Assembly (NCBI GenBank): GCA_002763085.1
Contig: PFCY01000051.1
Location: 1 to 24,101, forward strand
Length of the DNA: 24,101 bases
Reading direction: 5' to 3'
Source of the DNA: Candidatus Pacearchaeota archaeon CG10_big_fil_rev_8_21_14_0_10_32_14
Lineage (GTDB): Archaea > Nanobdellota > Nanobdellia > Pacearchaeales > GW2011-AR1
Under the pieces are notes generated by a model. It had not been told where the DNA came from, ran no database searches, and was given only the letters and a program-made list of their open reading frames with translations. Position numbers and translations under genes: made by a program. Every line of letters begins with the position of its first letter. The stretch's first letter is position 1. This document shows, piece by piece, positions 12,965 through 21,585 of the stretch.

Positions 12965-13846
12965 TCATTCCTCATCGTCATCATCCGCGTCTCCGGTTTC
13001 AACCCGAGGAATTTCACTCACAACATCGTTATCTTCTCCTGTTGCCATTCCAAAATAATCATAAAACTCATCGCTCAAAGTCAAATCGTTCGTATGTCCA
13101 ACTTTCTTTTTCTTTATTAAACCTAAATCAACATATTTCTTTATATGATCGTAAGCTTTGTTTCCTCTAATTTTTATAACAACACTTTGCTTTATCGGTT
13201 GTTTGTAAGCAATTATCGCAAGAGTTTCTTTCTCTGCTTTAGTGAACTCACTTCGTCCAGTTGCGAGCCGATTAATAACTTCATTATACTCAATCTTAAC
13301 ATCCATTTTATACAAATTATTTTTATTTACGATCTGTAAAGCTGACGCCTCGTCATTTTCATATTTATCACTAAGTTTTTCAAGAAGCTCTCTCAATATA
13401 ATTGGATTAGTATCAGTATAAGAAATCAATTCCTGCAAACTCAAAAAACGCCCCGAAACAAAAAGCACAGCTTCAAGTTTTCTAAGTGCTTCAACTTCTT
13501 TTTCTTCATCAAGTTCTTCAATTGCGGATTTTCCATGTTTTCTTGGAACTTGATCCTCCTCTTCAGATTCCTCTTCAACTTCTTTTGTCTCCATATTGTA
13601 ATCAATTTCATCATCAGTTACTTCCCCTTTATCTTCAAACTCCTTTTTTTCTTTTTCAATCGCTTCTAAATCTGCTTTTAATTGCTCTTCATTTAATGGA
13701 ATTTCAAATTCAATATCTTCATTTTTTTCAGAATCTTTTTCATTTTCAATTTCATCATCCACGTCTTTTGTTAAAGATCCATCTAAAACTTCCAAAACTT
13801 TCTTAGCACCATCAAGAACATAATCTTTTTCCTCTTTCTTTTTCAT
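12965..13846 (-). CDS. scpB: ScpB-like chromosome segregation/condensation protein
   Basis: 293 residues. About the first 115 are low-complexity and strongly acidic (runs of E, D, K). Residues about 116-270 match ScpB, the winged-helix kleisin partner of SMC complexes: EALRKLEAVLFVSGRFLSLQ, LREL.EKL, then ATGRSEFTKAEKETLAIIAY and the hallmark KQPIKQSVVIKIRGNKAY followed by GLIKKKKVG. The role is chromosome organisation with SMC and ScpA, neither seen here. The C-terminus is again acidic (DADDDDEE). The acidic N-terminal extension is unusual in length compared with bacterial ScpB (about 190 aa in total). TTTAAAAC (13868-13875) is 29 nt before the ATG. Confidence 0.88.
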   Translation of the reverse strand: MKKKEEKDYVLDGAKKVLEVLDGSLTKDVDDEIENEKDSEKNEDIEFEIPLNEEQLKADLEAIEKEKKEFEDKGEVTDDEIDYNMETKEVEEESEEEDQVPRKHGKSAIEELDEEKEVEALRKLEAVLFVSGRFLSLQELISYTDTNPIILRELLEKLSDKYENDEASALQIVNKNNLYKMDVKIEYNEVINRLATGRSEFTKAEKETLAIIAYKQPIKQSVVIKIRGNKAYDHIKKYVDLGLIKKKKVGHTNDLTLSDEFYDYFGMATGEDNDVVSEIPRVETGDADDDDEE

Positions 13847-13867
13847 TATAATGAATGAGAGATGGAG

Positions 13868-13875
13868 GTTTTAAA
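13868..13875 (-). promoter_or_regulatory. TATA box of scpB
   Basis: TTTAAAAC on the minus strand, 29 nt before the ATG at 13846. Confidence 0.55.
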
Positions 13876-13890
13876 GATTATGGATTGTAT

Positions 13891-14331
13891 TTAACAATCT
13901 AATGGTTTTAATTTATTGAGATAAGGATCATAAAATTTTCCACTAAATGTTGAAAGATAACTTAACCTACATTGCCCATTTAGATTAAATTTGTAAAACT
14001 TGCCTGTGTTATAAGGAATAGAGTCTTCTTTTGTTTCAATCAAAATGATTAAACGATTTTTTATCCCTTTAAACACTAAAGTATAAGTATAATAATCATA
14101 ATCTTTTGTTCTAGTCATATTTTCAAGATAACCCCCGACATACAACGGTAATTGTTTATCTTCCCAATCATCACATCTTTTTCCAAGTGAAATCTTAGAC
14201 ACTGCCTCATTATCTAATCTTTCAGCAAGTTTCTTGCAATTATTTATATTATTAGAATTAAAGTATAAATAAAAAAAATACAATCCAACTAAAATAATTA
14301 CTACCACAAGAAGGATATATCTCTTTTTCAT
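13891..14331 (-). CDS. Membrane-anchored extracellular protein, 146 aa
   Basis: Not recognised. An MKKRY start and one membrane helix (about 5-25, ILLVVVIILVGLYFFYLYF) precede a polar domain with four Cys (…NNCKKLAERL, GKRCDDWEDK, GQCRLSY, LDC at the end) that could form disulfides outside the cell. A central strand-rich part has YTYTLVFKGIKNRLIILIET. Same plan as the gene at 12299. TTTAAAAA (14353-14360) lies 29 nt before the ATG and touches the TGA stop of the GT-C gene (14361-14363). Confidence 0.65.
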   Translation of the reverse strand: MKKRYILLVVVIILVGLYFFYLYFNSNNINNCKKLAERLDNEAVSKISLGKRCDDWEDKQLPLYVGGYLENMTRTKDYDYYTYTLVFKGIKNRLIILIETKEDSIPYNTGKFYKFNLNGQCRLSYLSTFSGKFYDPYLNKLKPLDC

Positions 14332-14352
14332 AAGCTAAATAAAATGGCTATT

Positions 14353-14360
14353 TTTTTAAA
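14353..14360 (-). promoter_or_regulatory. TATA box of the gene at 14331
   Basis: TTTAAAAA on the minus strand, 29 nt before ATG; abuts the preceding gene's stop. Confidence 0.55.
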
Positions 14361-15761
14361 TCATCTGGTTTTATACTCATAAATGAAAAATCCACCAATA
14401 TCTTTAACATGAGTAAAATAGGGGTTATTCTTTAATCTTAAAGGCTGTGGCTCTTCATAATCAAACATACCTATTAATAAACCCGGTTCTTTCATACTAT
14501 TTTGAAATTCTGAATAAAATTTAGAATTATGGGGGTATAAAAATATAGTTTCTAATCCAGTATAATAAGCTAAAACAGGCCATCTTGTATTAGTATAAAT
14601 TACTCCAGTATAATTCATTTCTTTAAGAATATAATTAGCTACAATCATCTCATCAGAGACAGTATAATCAATAATTCCTATTTCATTAATATAGGTTATT
14701 CTTGGATAAACTAAAAATCCAAGGTATAAAATAAAAATTATCCAAAGAACAATTTTGTAAGATTTTTTAACATGCTCAAAAAACAATGAAAATCCTTTTG
14801 AAGCCAACAAAATCACAGGAACTGTCAATGGCAAAATATATCTTAACTCTTTATGTGGAGTTTTTGTTATATACCACAAAAATAAAGCTGTCCATAAGAT
14901 TAAAACCAAATCTATTTTAATATAATTCCAATTCTTCTTTTTTATCTGAATAAAAAGATTAAACAACCATAATATTAAGCCTAAAACAACCAATTTTGTG
15001 AAAGCTTCTGAAAACTTAAAAAAATAAAAATAAGTACTTTCATTTTTATCTAAAACGAATGTTGGACCTTTGATAAATGGTATTAAAAAATTGCCATAAC
15101 TTATCTGCATCCATATAAAATAAGGAGTCAGAACTAAAGCAGCTCCAACTCCAAATAATAAAATCTTCTTAATAGAAATTTTATTTATTAAAAAATAAAA
15201 TATTAATATGGGAAAAAGTAATATTGCAGTAAATTTCATTAAAACTGCAAGAGAACAAAAAATTCCTGACAAAAACAACATTGATTTTTTATCATTAAAC
15301 AATGCAAAATAAAAAGAAATAGCCATTAATGTAATTACGGAAGCATCGGTTAATAAATAATTAGAATTTCTTATTATAAATGGTGCAAAAGCAGATATCA
15401 GACCAGCAATTACTCCTGCTCTAAAATTATACAATTTCTTTCCAATTAAAAAAATAAAGACTGGCGCTAAAGTATTGATAAATGCAACTAAAATACTTGC
15501 CGAAAAAACATGGTGTTTAATAAAAAAAACCAAGAAAAACAACATAGATAGTAATGGTGGTCTAAAAGAAAATTCATTATAATTTGTTCTACCTGAAAAA
15601 AATATTTCTGCATGTTGTAAATAGACGGTTTCATCCCACCAATGTGATATTCTAATTGGAAATAATCTTAGATAAAAAGCTATCAAAAAAACTAAGATAA
15701 ATAAAATTATTTTAAGTTTATTTTTTGATACAAAATCAATTATTTTATTATATTTAATCAT
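14361..15761 (-). CDS. GT-C fold glycosyltransferase (PMT/ArnT-like, GT39/GT83 type)
   Basis: A polytopic membrane protein of 466 residues with about ten hydrophobic helices. After the first helix (about 16-34) comes the GT-C signature loop with WWDETVYLQHAEIFFSG, whose Asp-Glu pair is the expected catalytic/metal site, then NEFSFRPPLLSMLFF. Such enzymes use lipid-phosphate-linked sugars to glycosylate proteins or lipids on the outer face. The start at 15761 (MIKYNK) overlaps the gtrA-like stop codon by 8 nt (ATGATTAA), indicating translational coupling; an upstream in-frame codon at 15791 lies further inside the preceding gene. Pairing with a GtrA protein suggests both act on a lipid-linked sugar. 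Confidence 0.82.
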   Translation of the reverse strand: MIKYNKIIDFVSKNKLKIILFILVFLIAFYLRLFPIRISHWWDETVYLQHAEIFFSGRTNYNEFSFRPPLLSMLFFLVFFIKHHVFSASILVAFINTLAPVFIFLIGKKLYNFRAGVIAGLISAFAPFIIRNSNYLLTDASVITLMAISFYFALFNDKKSMLFLSGIFCSLAVLMKFTAILLFPILIFYFLINKISIKKILLFGVGAALVLTPYFIWMQISYGNFLIPFIKGPTFVLDKNESTYFYFFKFSEAFTKLVVLGLILWLFNLFIQIKKKNWNYIKIDLVLILWTALFLWYITKTPHKELRYILPLTVPVILLASKGFSLFFEHVKKSYKIVLWIIFILYLGFLVYPRITYINEIGIIDYTVSDEMIVANYILKEMNYTGVIYTNTRWPVLAYYTGLETIFLYPHNSKFYSEFQNSMKEPGLLIGMFDYEEPQPLRLKNNPYFTHVKDIGGFFIYEYKTR

Positions 15762-16149
15762 TTCTATAAGTCCAATATTTATTTCCAACAAAGTTTATCC
15801 AGAGAGAGATTGCAATTGCAATTACTTGAGATAAGATATACCAAATCCTAAAAAATTCTGTCAAAAAATAAAGAAGTGACAAATTGATGATTAATGCGAT
15901 AATGCTCACAACTATAAATTTAGTATATCTCTTAGAAGTCCTTTTTGAGAGCGAGGACTTGAATGTAAATAAAGAATTTAATATAAAACTATTTGTAACT
16001 GCAAACAAAAAAGCAATAACTGCCGAAATTAAATAATATATTCCTAAAAATTCAGTTGCTGAGTATAACACAATTAAATTAATTAAAGTATTTATCACCC
16101 CAATAAAACAAAACATAATAAATTGTCTAAATGTCTCCCCCTTTAACAT
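15754..16149 (-). CDS. GtrA-family membrane protein
   Basis: A 131-residue protein with four hydrophobic helices and the GtrA pattern: RQFIMFCFIGVINTLINLIV near the start, ANSFILNSLFTF-like NSFILNSLFTFKSS in the middle, and a final NFVGNKYWTY corresponding to the usual N-[FY]-x3-[RK]-x-[WF]-x-F motif. GtrA proteins are thought to help move or present undecaprenyl/dolichyl-phosphate sugars for GT-C transferases, which fits the coupled downstream gene. The start is 1 nt after the aRF1 stop (TAA-A-ATG), so prf1, this gene and the GT-C gene form an operon. Confidence 0.88.
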   Translation of the reverse strand: MLKGETFRQFIMFCFIGVINTLINLIVLYSATEFLGIYYLISAVIAFLFAVTNSFILNSLFTFKSSLSKRTSKRYTKFIVVSIIALIINLSLLYFLTEFFRIWYILSQVIAIAISLWINFVGNKYWTYRND

Positions 16150-16150
16150 T

Positions 16151-17245
16151 TTAATGCACTACAAATCTCAAAATTGCACCCATACCATGAGTTATATTCC
16201 AGAATTGCTCTCCCTCTTCAGTATCACTTGAAACAACTTCTATTTTAGAAGAAATATTTTCTGCCAGCATCTTCAGTTCCTTAAATTGATCCTTATTAAG
16301 CTTCTTAGATAAAATTAATGTTTCAACAGCGCCATTGTCTAGAGCTTTCTTTATCGGTTCATAGTCATAAGCAGTCATATCCCTGTTTCCTCCAAGATGG
16401 TTAAAAAAATTGACAAGCAATTTTTTTTCTTTAATAATTTCTTGTTTAGATAATATTTCTTTTGACTTTTCAACAAGTTCTTTTAGTCCAGATTCATCTG
16501 TATCTCCAATATCAATTACACCAATAATTTTTGTCCTCAAATTTGTAATTAAATATTCCCCATCAACCCATTCATCTTTTGTCGGAATAGGCCCCCCGAC
16601 AATTATACCTTTAAGTTTAGGATTATCAATAAAACTATTCTTGACTTCTTCCGCAATTCTTTTATAAAACTCTTTTGTCAAACCTTCTGTAATTCTATGA
16701 AACCTTTGTGAGGATTGACCACCCGCCCTAACTTTTGAAGGGACCCCAGACGTCATTTTATGCAAAACTTCAATTCTTTTTCCTTCAAGTACACCAATTG
16801 TCGCTTCTTTTCTGTCCATAACTACAAGACCATAAATTTCTTTTATCTCGGTCATTTCTTTTAATGGCTCAAGAACAAATTCTTTATCGCATCTGTAAAG
16901 TCGCATCTTCATTTCTTCCGGAGGTTCGAATTGCCAAACTTGCAGATCGGATTGACCCTCAACTTTAGAAATATTCCCGCAAAATAAAGCAAGTCCATTA
17001 TCTGGAGTTTTTTTGTAATTTTTTAGTTCCCTAGAGATCTTATCGAGTGAATCGGTTACATTTTTTCGAGTAGATGTCGACTTAATATTTTTAGCTGTCC
17101 CTTTCTCCGCTTCAAGCTGATTCGCAACGGTATAGATATTTTGCCCAGCGGGAATATAGATTGTAATCAGTTCGGTAGCTCGACCTCTATGTTGTTCAAG
17201 CTCAACAATCATTTCTTCAAGTTCATCTTTGGTAATTGGTGCCAT
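16151..17245 (-). CDS. prf1: Peptide chain release factor aRF1, lacking the zinc minidomain
   Basis: A 364-residue class I release factor that recognises all three stop codons and triggers peptide release on the ribosome. The stop-decoding loop NIKS is at 53-56 (GTAKNIKSTSTR) and the catalytic GGQ at 175-177 (RAGGQSSQRFHR). The C-terminal domain (about 270-364) includes VNFFNHLGGNRDMTAYDYEPIKKALDNGAVETL and ends EEGEQFWNITHGMGAILRFVV. Archaeal aRF1 is usually about 410-420 aa; here the Cys-containing insert between the VETLILSKKL strand and the SKIEVVSSDTEEG strand is missing. TTTATAAA (17267-17274) is 29 nt before the ATG. It heads an operon with gtrA and the GT-C gene, an odd pairing with no clear functional link. 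Confidence 0.94.
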   Translation of the reverse strand: MAPITKDELEEMIVELEQHRGRATELITIYIPAGQNIYTVANQLEAEKGTAKNIKSTSTRKNVTDSLDKISRELKNYKKTPDNGLALFCGNISKVEGQSDLQVWQFEPPEEMKMRLYRCDKEFVLEPLKEMTEIKEIYGLVVMDRKEATIGVLEGKRIEVLHKMTSGVPSKVRAGGQSSQRFHRITEGLTKEFYKRIAEEVKNSFIDNPKLKGIIVGGPIPTKDEWVDGEYLITNLRTKIIGVIDIGDTDESGLKELVEKSKEILSKQEIIKEKKLLVNFFNHLGGNRDMTAYDYEPIKKALDNGAVETLILSKKLNKDQFKELKMLAENISSKIEVVSSDTEEGEQFWNITHGMGAILRFVVH

Positions 17246-17266
17246 ATTTTATAGAGAATAAAGACG

Positions 17267-17274
17267 TTTATAAA
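17267..17274 (-). promoter_or_regulatory. TATA box of prf1
   Basis: TTTATAAA, 29 nt before the ATG at 17245; presumably drives the three-gene operon. Confidence 0.65.
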
Positions 17275-17294
17275 ATTAAGTAGAACATAAAATT

Positions 17295-17582
17295 CTAAAC
17301 AATGGTTGGAACAAGGAATCCTTCTAAATCATGATAGTGATATCTTTGTTCATGTTCCTTATTTGTACCTTCATTTCTCAAGACCCAGTAAAACTCAGGA
17401 TCATTTTCTTCCGTTCTGAGAACTCCAGTATGATAATAATTTCCAGAATGCCCGTCTTTTATAGCAACTAATCGTCCAGAATATTTTCTTAATAAACTTC
17501 TTGCAGTTTCTTCTTTTCCGTCCAAAACAATTTCTTCAAAAGAAGACGGCAATTTTATCCCTTTATGTTGATCTATTCTCAT
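17295..17582 (-). CDS. Hypothetical protein, 95 aa
   Basis: Not recognised. Starts MRIDQHKGIKLPSSFEEIVL; contains LVAIKDGHSGNYYHTGVLR and a C-terminal aromatic/His-rich part (EQRYHYHDLEGFLVP). A small soluble beta-rich protein is likely. An ATG at 17597 gives five extra residues, but TTTATAAA (17604-17611) is only 14 nt from that one and exactly 29 nt from the ATG at 17582, so the shorter form is chosen. Single-gene unit between prf1 and the plus-strand gene at 17764. Confidence 0.6.
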   Translation of the reverse strand: MRIDQHKGIKLPSSFEEIVLDGKEETARSLLRKYSGRLVAIKDGHSGNYYHTGVLRTEENDPEFYWVLRNEGTNKEHEQRYHYHDLEGFLVPTIV

Positions 17583-17603
17583 GATGAATCGAGACATTTA
17601 GAC

Positions 17604-17611
17604 TTTATAAA
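17604..17611 (-). promoter_or_regulatory. TATA box of the gene at 17582
   Basis: TTTATAAA, 29 nt before the ATG at 17582; decides the start. Confidence 0.6.
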
Positions 17612-17763
17612 TAAATATATTCTAAAAACATATTATATCTAAACAAATTCAACCTTAAAATCAGAATCTTTCTGTATTTCTCTCGCATTCACATAAATGA
17701 ATTAAATGAAGATACAATATTCATATATTTTAGTGTTTACTGAGTGATATTTACAAGAAAATC

Positions 17764-18648
17764 ATGATCCCCCTCCTAATGGCTGCTGCAGTGTCACAAG
17801 GATTTTCTAAGGAAGTTGCAATTCCGGGATTGCATGGTCTCGATCTTGATTCAGGAAAGATAGACAGAACTCGGTATAATATCATACAAGTATATCAACA
17901 ATTACAAGTCATCCCAACATTGGATTTTTCAAGTCTGAATTTTGGCGCCGATGTTAAAGACCTTGACTTGATACTCACATTCGAAGATTATAACACTATG
18001 TTGCTAAGTGCCATCAATGACGCTTCAATTGCAAAAATTGAAAGACAATATGAAAAAGTATCCCTAGTTGAATGGGATAAAATTCGCTTTGAGTCAGGAA
18101 GAGGCTATTTAATAAATGAAAAATATCAAAGAAAAGATGAAACTTTTATTATTTGAACTTCTCAAAATCGCTGTTTCAAATTTCATATTAATGCATATCA
18201 TCCCCTTTTCAGAAATGAAAGAATTGAACACGAACATTATAACATCAGCGCCGAAATAGAAGAATGCACACCCTCTGCAAGCTTATCAAGCTCGCTAGAA
18301 CAATTGTTGAAATCTTCAGATAGAGTCGCAACCATTCATACAGATCATTCAATAAATACAGACCTTAACGAAGACGGTATTCCTGATTTGATTCAAAATG
18401 CTACACGAGAAAATTGCTATGCGCTTCTTCCAGTAAAGTCATTCGATCTCATTACTGCCGATGAAGTTAGAAATGCTCTGTATGAACTTTCAGAAATCCC
18501 AAAAGAAAAGTTGTTTGCAGTCAAAACTTCCTCGGACGATTTTGCAAAAGTCGAAATGATCTCTGAAGAAAATGGTTTCCAATTAAAATATTCAGTCATC
18601 AAATCAAAGGAAGATGAAATGAGAGAATTTCTAGAAACATTACGATAA
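17764..18648 (+). pseudogene. Secreted-type gene interrupted by a single in-frame TGA
   Basis: Two open frames, 17764-18156 and 18304-18648, lie in the same frame. The 147 nt between them are also open and coding-like, so one 294-codon gene is cut only by TGA at 18154-18156 (…KDETFII-stop-TSQNRCFKF…). The N-terminus MIPLLMAAAVSQGFS looks like a short signal peptide. The second part has a dockerin/EF-like loop (NTDLNEDGIPDLIQ, near 18355-18396) and ends KSKEDEMREFLETLR. The family is unknown. One substitution (CGA or TGG to TGA) would explain the break; readthrough or two separate proteins are alternatives. No strong TATA stands at the usual distance (weak TTTACTGA at 17736), so the start is uncertain; 17779 is possible. 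Confidence 0.65.
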
Positions 18649-18805
18649 AAATCAGAATATTTTTCATCAATAAATAATTTACAAGAATAATATTCGATAT
18701 CTGTCCTAACAAATTAGTTATCTTTTAAATATAATTCATTAAATATTAAAATATACGCTTAAGTGAATTTCTTTGCTTGATATCATCTCAACGCAAAACT
18801 TCCAT

Positions 18806-21229
18806 TCAAACCAACTTATGCGTTTGAATTAAATCTTTTTCAAAATCCTTAAGTTCTTTCGGAATTTTTATTCCAGAGATTTCTGCTCTAAGCGATTTTC
18901 CTTCATCTTTTTTCTTTTTCCAAACCAATCCGTTAAACTCCATTATTTTTTCAATATTTTTTAAATCAGATTTTCCTTTCTTTGATTTAGGAAATTCTTT
19001 TTGAAGTAAATCGTTTCCTCTAACTTCAGATATTAATGTTGTAATTTGGGGGATGATTGGATAATATAAAATTAATAACCGATCAAGTAAGTAATTCAAA
19101 GTATATTTTGCTGATTCACTTTCAGTTTTTGAATAAATATTTTCTCCGTTATATGCCCTAGCTTTAACAAGTTCTAAATAATGTGAAGCAAAATCATCCC
19201 ATAAAAATTTTCTAAGTCTTATTGCAGGATTATAAAAATTGTAAATATTATAAGCTTCATCACAAAATAAAGTAAGATCTTCCATATAATCTATATAGAG
19301 TTTATCTAGTTCCGTCAGATTTTTTATGTCAAACTTCTCAGGTTTTTCAAATTGACTTATAAAATTTGCGACATTTAGTAATTTAGTCAAAGTTTTCAAT
19401 TCTCCTTTGATTTTATCCTCACTGCAACTCAAATCTTGTTTAGAAATATCTCCTTCACTAGCACTCCAAAGTCTAAATGCTTCGGCTCCATAAGCGTTCA
19501 TAAGTTTTTGCGGATCAATAACATTACCTACAGATTTTGCCATTTTCCTTCCAGAAGCATCAAGAATATGTTGATGTATCCACGCTTCTTCAAAACAAAG
19601 TTTACCAGTTTCTAAGTATCCTCTAAGAATGGTATAATAAAGCCAAGTTCTGACTATCTCTTTTCCTTGAGGCCTCATCGTACAAGGATATGCTTTCTTA
19701 AAAAATTCGTCGTCTGTCTTGTATTTTAATAGATTCAATTCTGAAATCGATGAATCAAACCAAGTATCTAAAACCCTTTCTTCACCTTTCCATTTTAATT
19801 TTTTGAACTTTTCGTCTTTAAGGGTTCCAAGTTTTTTCATAGTCTTCTTATCGTAGATTTCTGCACCATTCGAAACGTTATGCAAATCATCTTTCCATGG
19901 ACGATAATATTTTCCTTGAGTCGGAATAGCTACGAGTTCTATTCCTTTTTCATATTCGCTATACCATAAGGGAATTTCCGTTGCATAATATCTTCTTCTT
20001 GAAATCGGCCAGTCAATTGAAACAGATTCAATCCAATCATCTAAAATTTTTCTGGCTTGCTCGGGATAAAACTTCAAATTTTTGCAAATCTTTTTTATTT
20101 CTTTTTTCTTGTCTACTTGTCTGAGATAAAATTCTGGCATCTCTATAAATTCTACTTCAGCCTTGCTTCTTTCAGAAATAGGAGTTCTATGGGTTATCTT
20201 TTCTTGTTTGACGAGTAAACTCTTCTCTTTAAGAACTTCAATAATTTTTGCTCTCGCATCTTTAACTTTTAATCCCTTAAATTGCCCCGCTTGTTCATTC
20301 ATAGTACCATCATGATTAATAGAAATTATCGGCGTTAATTTTTGTTCTCTAAAAAATTGGATGTCGCTTAAATCGCCTGCGCTGCACATCATAACTATTC
20401 CAGTACATTTATCAATTTGAGCGATTGGATGAGGTTTTATTGGAACTTCAATTCCAAAAAGGGGGGTAATCGCTGTCTTTCCAGTAAGATGTTTATATCT
20501 CTTATCATCTGGATGAAAAATGACCATTCCACAACTACAGATCAACTCCGGCCGTGTCGTCCCTATAACGATTTCTTCGCCCGACTCTTTAACTTTCCAT
20601 TTAATGTCATTAAATGTCGACGGCAGATCAACATAGTCAATTTCAGAATCGGCAATTGTAGTTCTAAGTTTTGGATCCCAATTATTTATTCTCTTATCTT
20701 CATAAATCAATCCTTTCTTGAACAGATCAATAAAAGTTGATTGCGTCAAAACCCTATATTCTGGAGCATCAGTCAGATAAATACTTCCGATATCATTTCC
20801 TTGTTTATATGATGAAAATGAAATTCCAAGTTTAGAAAAACTGCTTATACTTTCGCTCGAAGTTTCTTTGAGAAGTTGTTCACAATAGGATATGAATTTT
20901 TCTCTCCCTACACTAAATGGAGAAACATTAAATTTTTTTTCTGCTCCCATCTCTATAGGTAGTCCATTTCTATCAAGCCCAAGAGGGAACAAAACTTCGT
21001 ATCCTTTCATCCTTCGGTATCTTGCAAAAAAATCCATGTAAACATAAGTCGCAGCATGGCCAATATGTATTGGAGCATTGATATAAGGAGGAGGCGTGTC
21101 AATTGAATAAATTTTTTTCTTTGTCTTTGGATCAAAAGCGAATAATTCAGATTTCATCCACTTTTCGGTGATCTTTCCCTCGACTTCAATATTCCAATTT
21201 TTAGGAAGTTCAATCTTTGATTCAGCCAT
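18806..21229 (-). CDS. valS: Valyl-tRNA synthetase
   Basis: 807 residues from the ATG at 21229. A class Ia synthetase that charges tRNA-Val. Visible: PPPYINAPIHIGHAATYVYM with HIGH at 55-58, NGLPIEMGAEKK, the CP1 editing domain (IGTTRPELICSCGMVIFHPD about 222-241), ISRRRYYATEIPLWYSE, LDTWFDSSISEL, and KMAKSVGNVIDP with KMAKS (562-566) in place of the common KMSKS. The DTWFDSS and ISR-R-Y-AT-IP motifs indicate ValRS rather than IleRS or LeuRS. The C-terminal tRNA-binding helical region is present but short; archaeal ValRS is usually about 860-890 aa. The start is set by TTTTTAAT (21251-21258), 29 nt upstream; an ATG at 21238 is only 20 nt from it. Confidence 0.92.
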   Translation of the reverse strand: MAESKIELPKNWNIEVEGKITEKWMKSELFAFDPKTKKKIYSIDTPPPYINAPIHIGHAATYVYMDFFARYRRMKGYEVLFPLGLDRNGLPIEMGAEKKFNVSPFSVGREKFISYCEQLLKETSSESISSFSKLGISFSSYKQGNDIGSIYLTDAPEYRVLTQSTFIDLFKKGLIYEDKRINNWDPKLRTTIADSEIDYVDLPSTFNDIKWKVKESGEEIVIGTTRPELICSCGMVIFHPDDKRYKHLTGKTAITPLFGIEVPIKPHPIAQIDKCTGIVMMCSAGDLSDIQFFREQKLTPIISINHDGTMNEQAGQFKGLKVKDARAKIIEVLKEKSLLVKQEKITHRTPISERSKAEVEFIEMPEFYLRQVDKKKEIKKICKNLKFYPEQARKILDDWIESVSIDWPISRRRYYATEIPLWYSEYEKGIELVAIPTQGKYYRPWKDDLHNVSNGAEIYDKKTMKKLGTLKDEKFKKLKWKGEERVLDTWFDSSISELNLLKYKTDDEFFKKAYPCTMRPQGKEIVRTWLYYTILRGYLETGKLCFEEAWIHQHILDASGRKMAKSVGNVIDPQKLMNAYGAEAFRLWSASEGDISKQDLSCSEDKIKGELKTLTKLLNVANFISQFEKPEKFDIKNLTELDKLYIDYMEDLTLFCDEAYNIYNFYNPAIRLRKFLWDDFASHYLELVKARAYNGENIYSKTESESAKYTLNYLLDRLLILYYPIIPQITTLISEVRGNDLLQKEFPKSKKGKSDLKNIEKIMEFNGLVWKKKKDEGKSLRAEISGIKIPKELKDFEKDLIQTHKLV

Positions 21230-21250
21230 GAAATACATAGAAGAAGAAGG

Positions 21251-21258
21251 ATTAAAAA
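21251..21258 (-). promoter_or_regulatory. TATA-like box of valS
   Basis: TTTTTAAT on the minus strand, 29 nt before the ATG at 21229. Confidence 0.5.
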
Positions 21259-21282
21259 GTTTTAGGGTTGAAGATAAATTAC

Positions 21283-21585
21283 CTAATTTATCCTTCTCAT
21301 CAATTCCTTCTTAACAATTTCTTTCTTTTCTTTTGAAATTGTAAATAAAACTCTTTCGACCATTTTTTCAGAAATAGTAAAAATATAATTTAATTTTATT
21401 ACGCTGTCTTTGAATGCACCTTCTTTTTTATGCAATGGAACCCCTTTCATTTTCAGATTAGAAGTTATGCCTGCAACAATAACATTTCCTCCTTCTTCAA
21501 ACAAAACTAAAGCAGGTCTTCTTTTAACTTCAAAAGTATCTGTATATTGTATTTGTGCAAGAATTACTTCTCCGAACTTATGCAT
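21283..21585 (-). CDS. MazF/PemK-type endoribonuclease toxin
   Basis: A 100-residue protein with the PemK/MazF fold pattern: FGEVILAQIQYTDTFEVKRRPALVL at the start, where the family has G-[DE]-[IV]-[VIL]…K-R-P-[AV]-[LV]-V-[LI], then NVIVAGITSNLK (strand with conserved T-S) and VIKLNYIFTISEKMVER. MazF toxins cut mRNA or tRNA and are held inactive by an antitoxin encoded just upstream. Here an exact 91-bp tandem duplication separates the intact toxin start (21585) from the antitoxin stop; before it the two codons would have been adjacent (TAA-ATG). The toxin frame itself is intact. Confidence 0.82.
   Translation of the reverse strand: MHKFGEVILAQIQYTDTFEVKRRPALVLFEEGGNVIVAGITSNLKMKGVPLHKKEGAFKDSVIKLNYIFTISEKMVERVLFTISKEKKEIVKKELMRRIN

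Noticed and set aside
13486..13806. Leu/Phe/His-rich plus-strand frame
   Set aside because: It is the antisense of the acidic N-terminal region of scpB, which produces this composition automatically.
18154..18156. Selenocysteine or reassigned UGA
   Set aside because: No Cys-like catalytic context is visible, no SECIS hairpin was recognised, and TGA serves as a normal stop in several other genes here.
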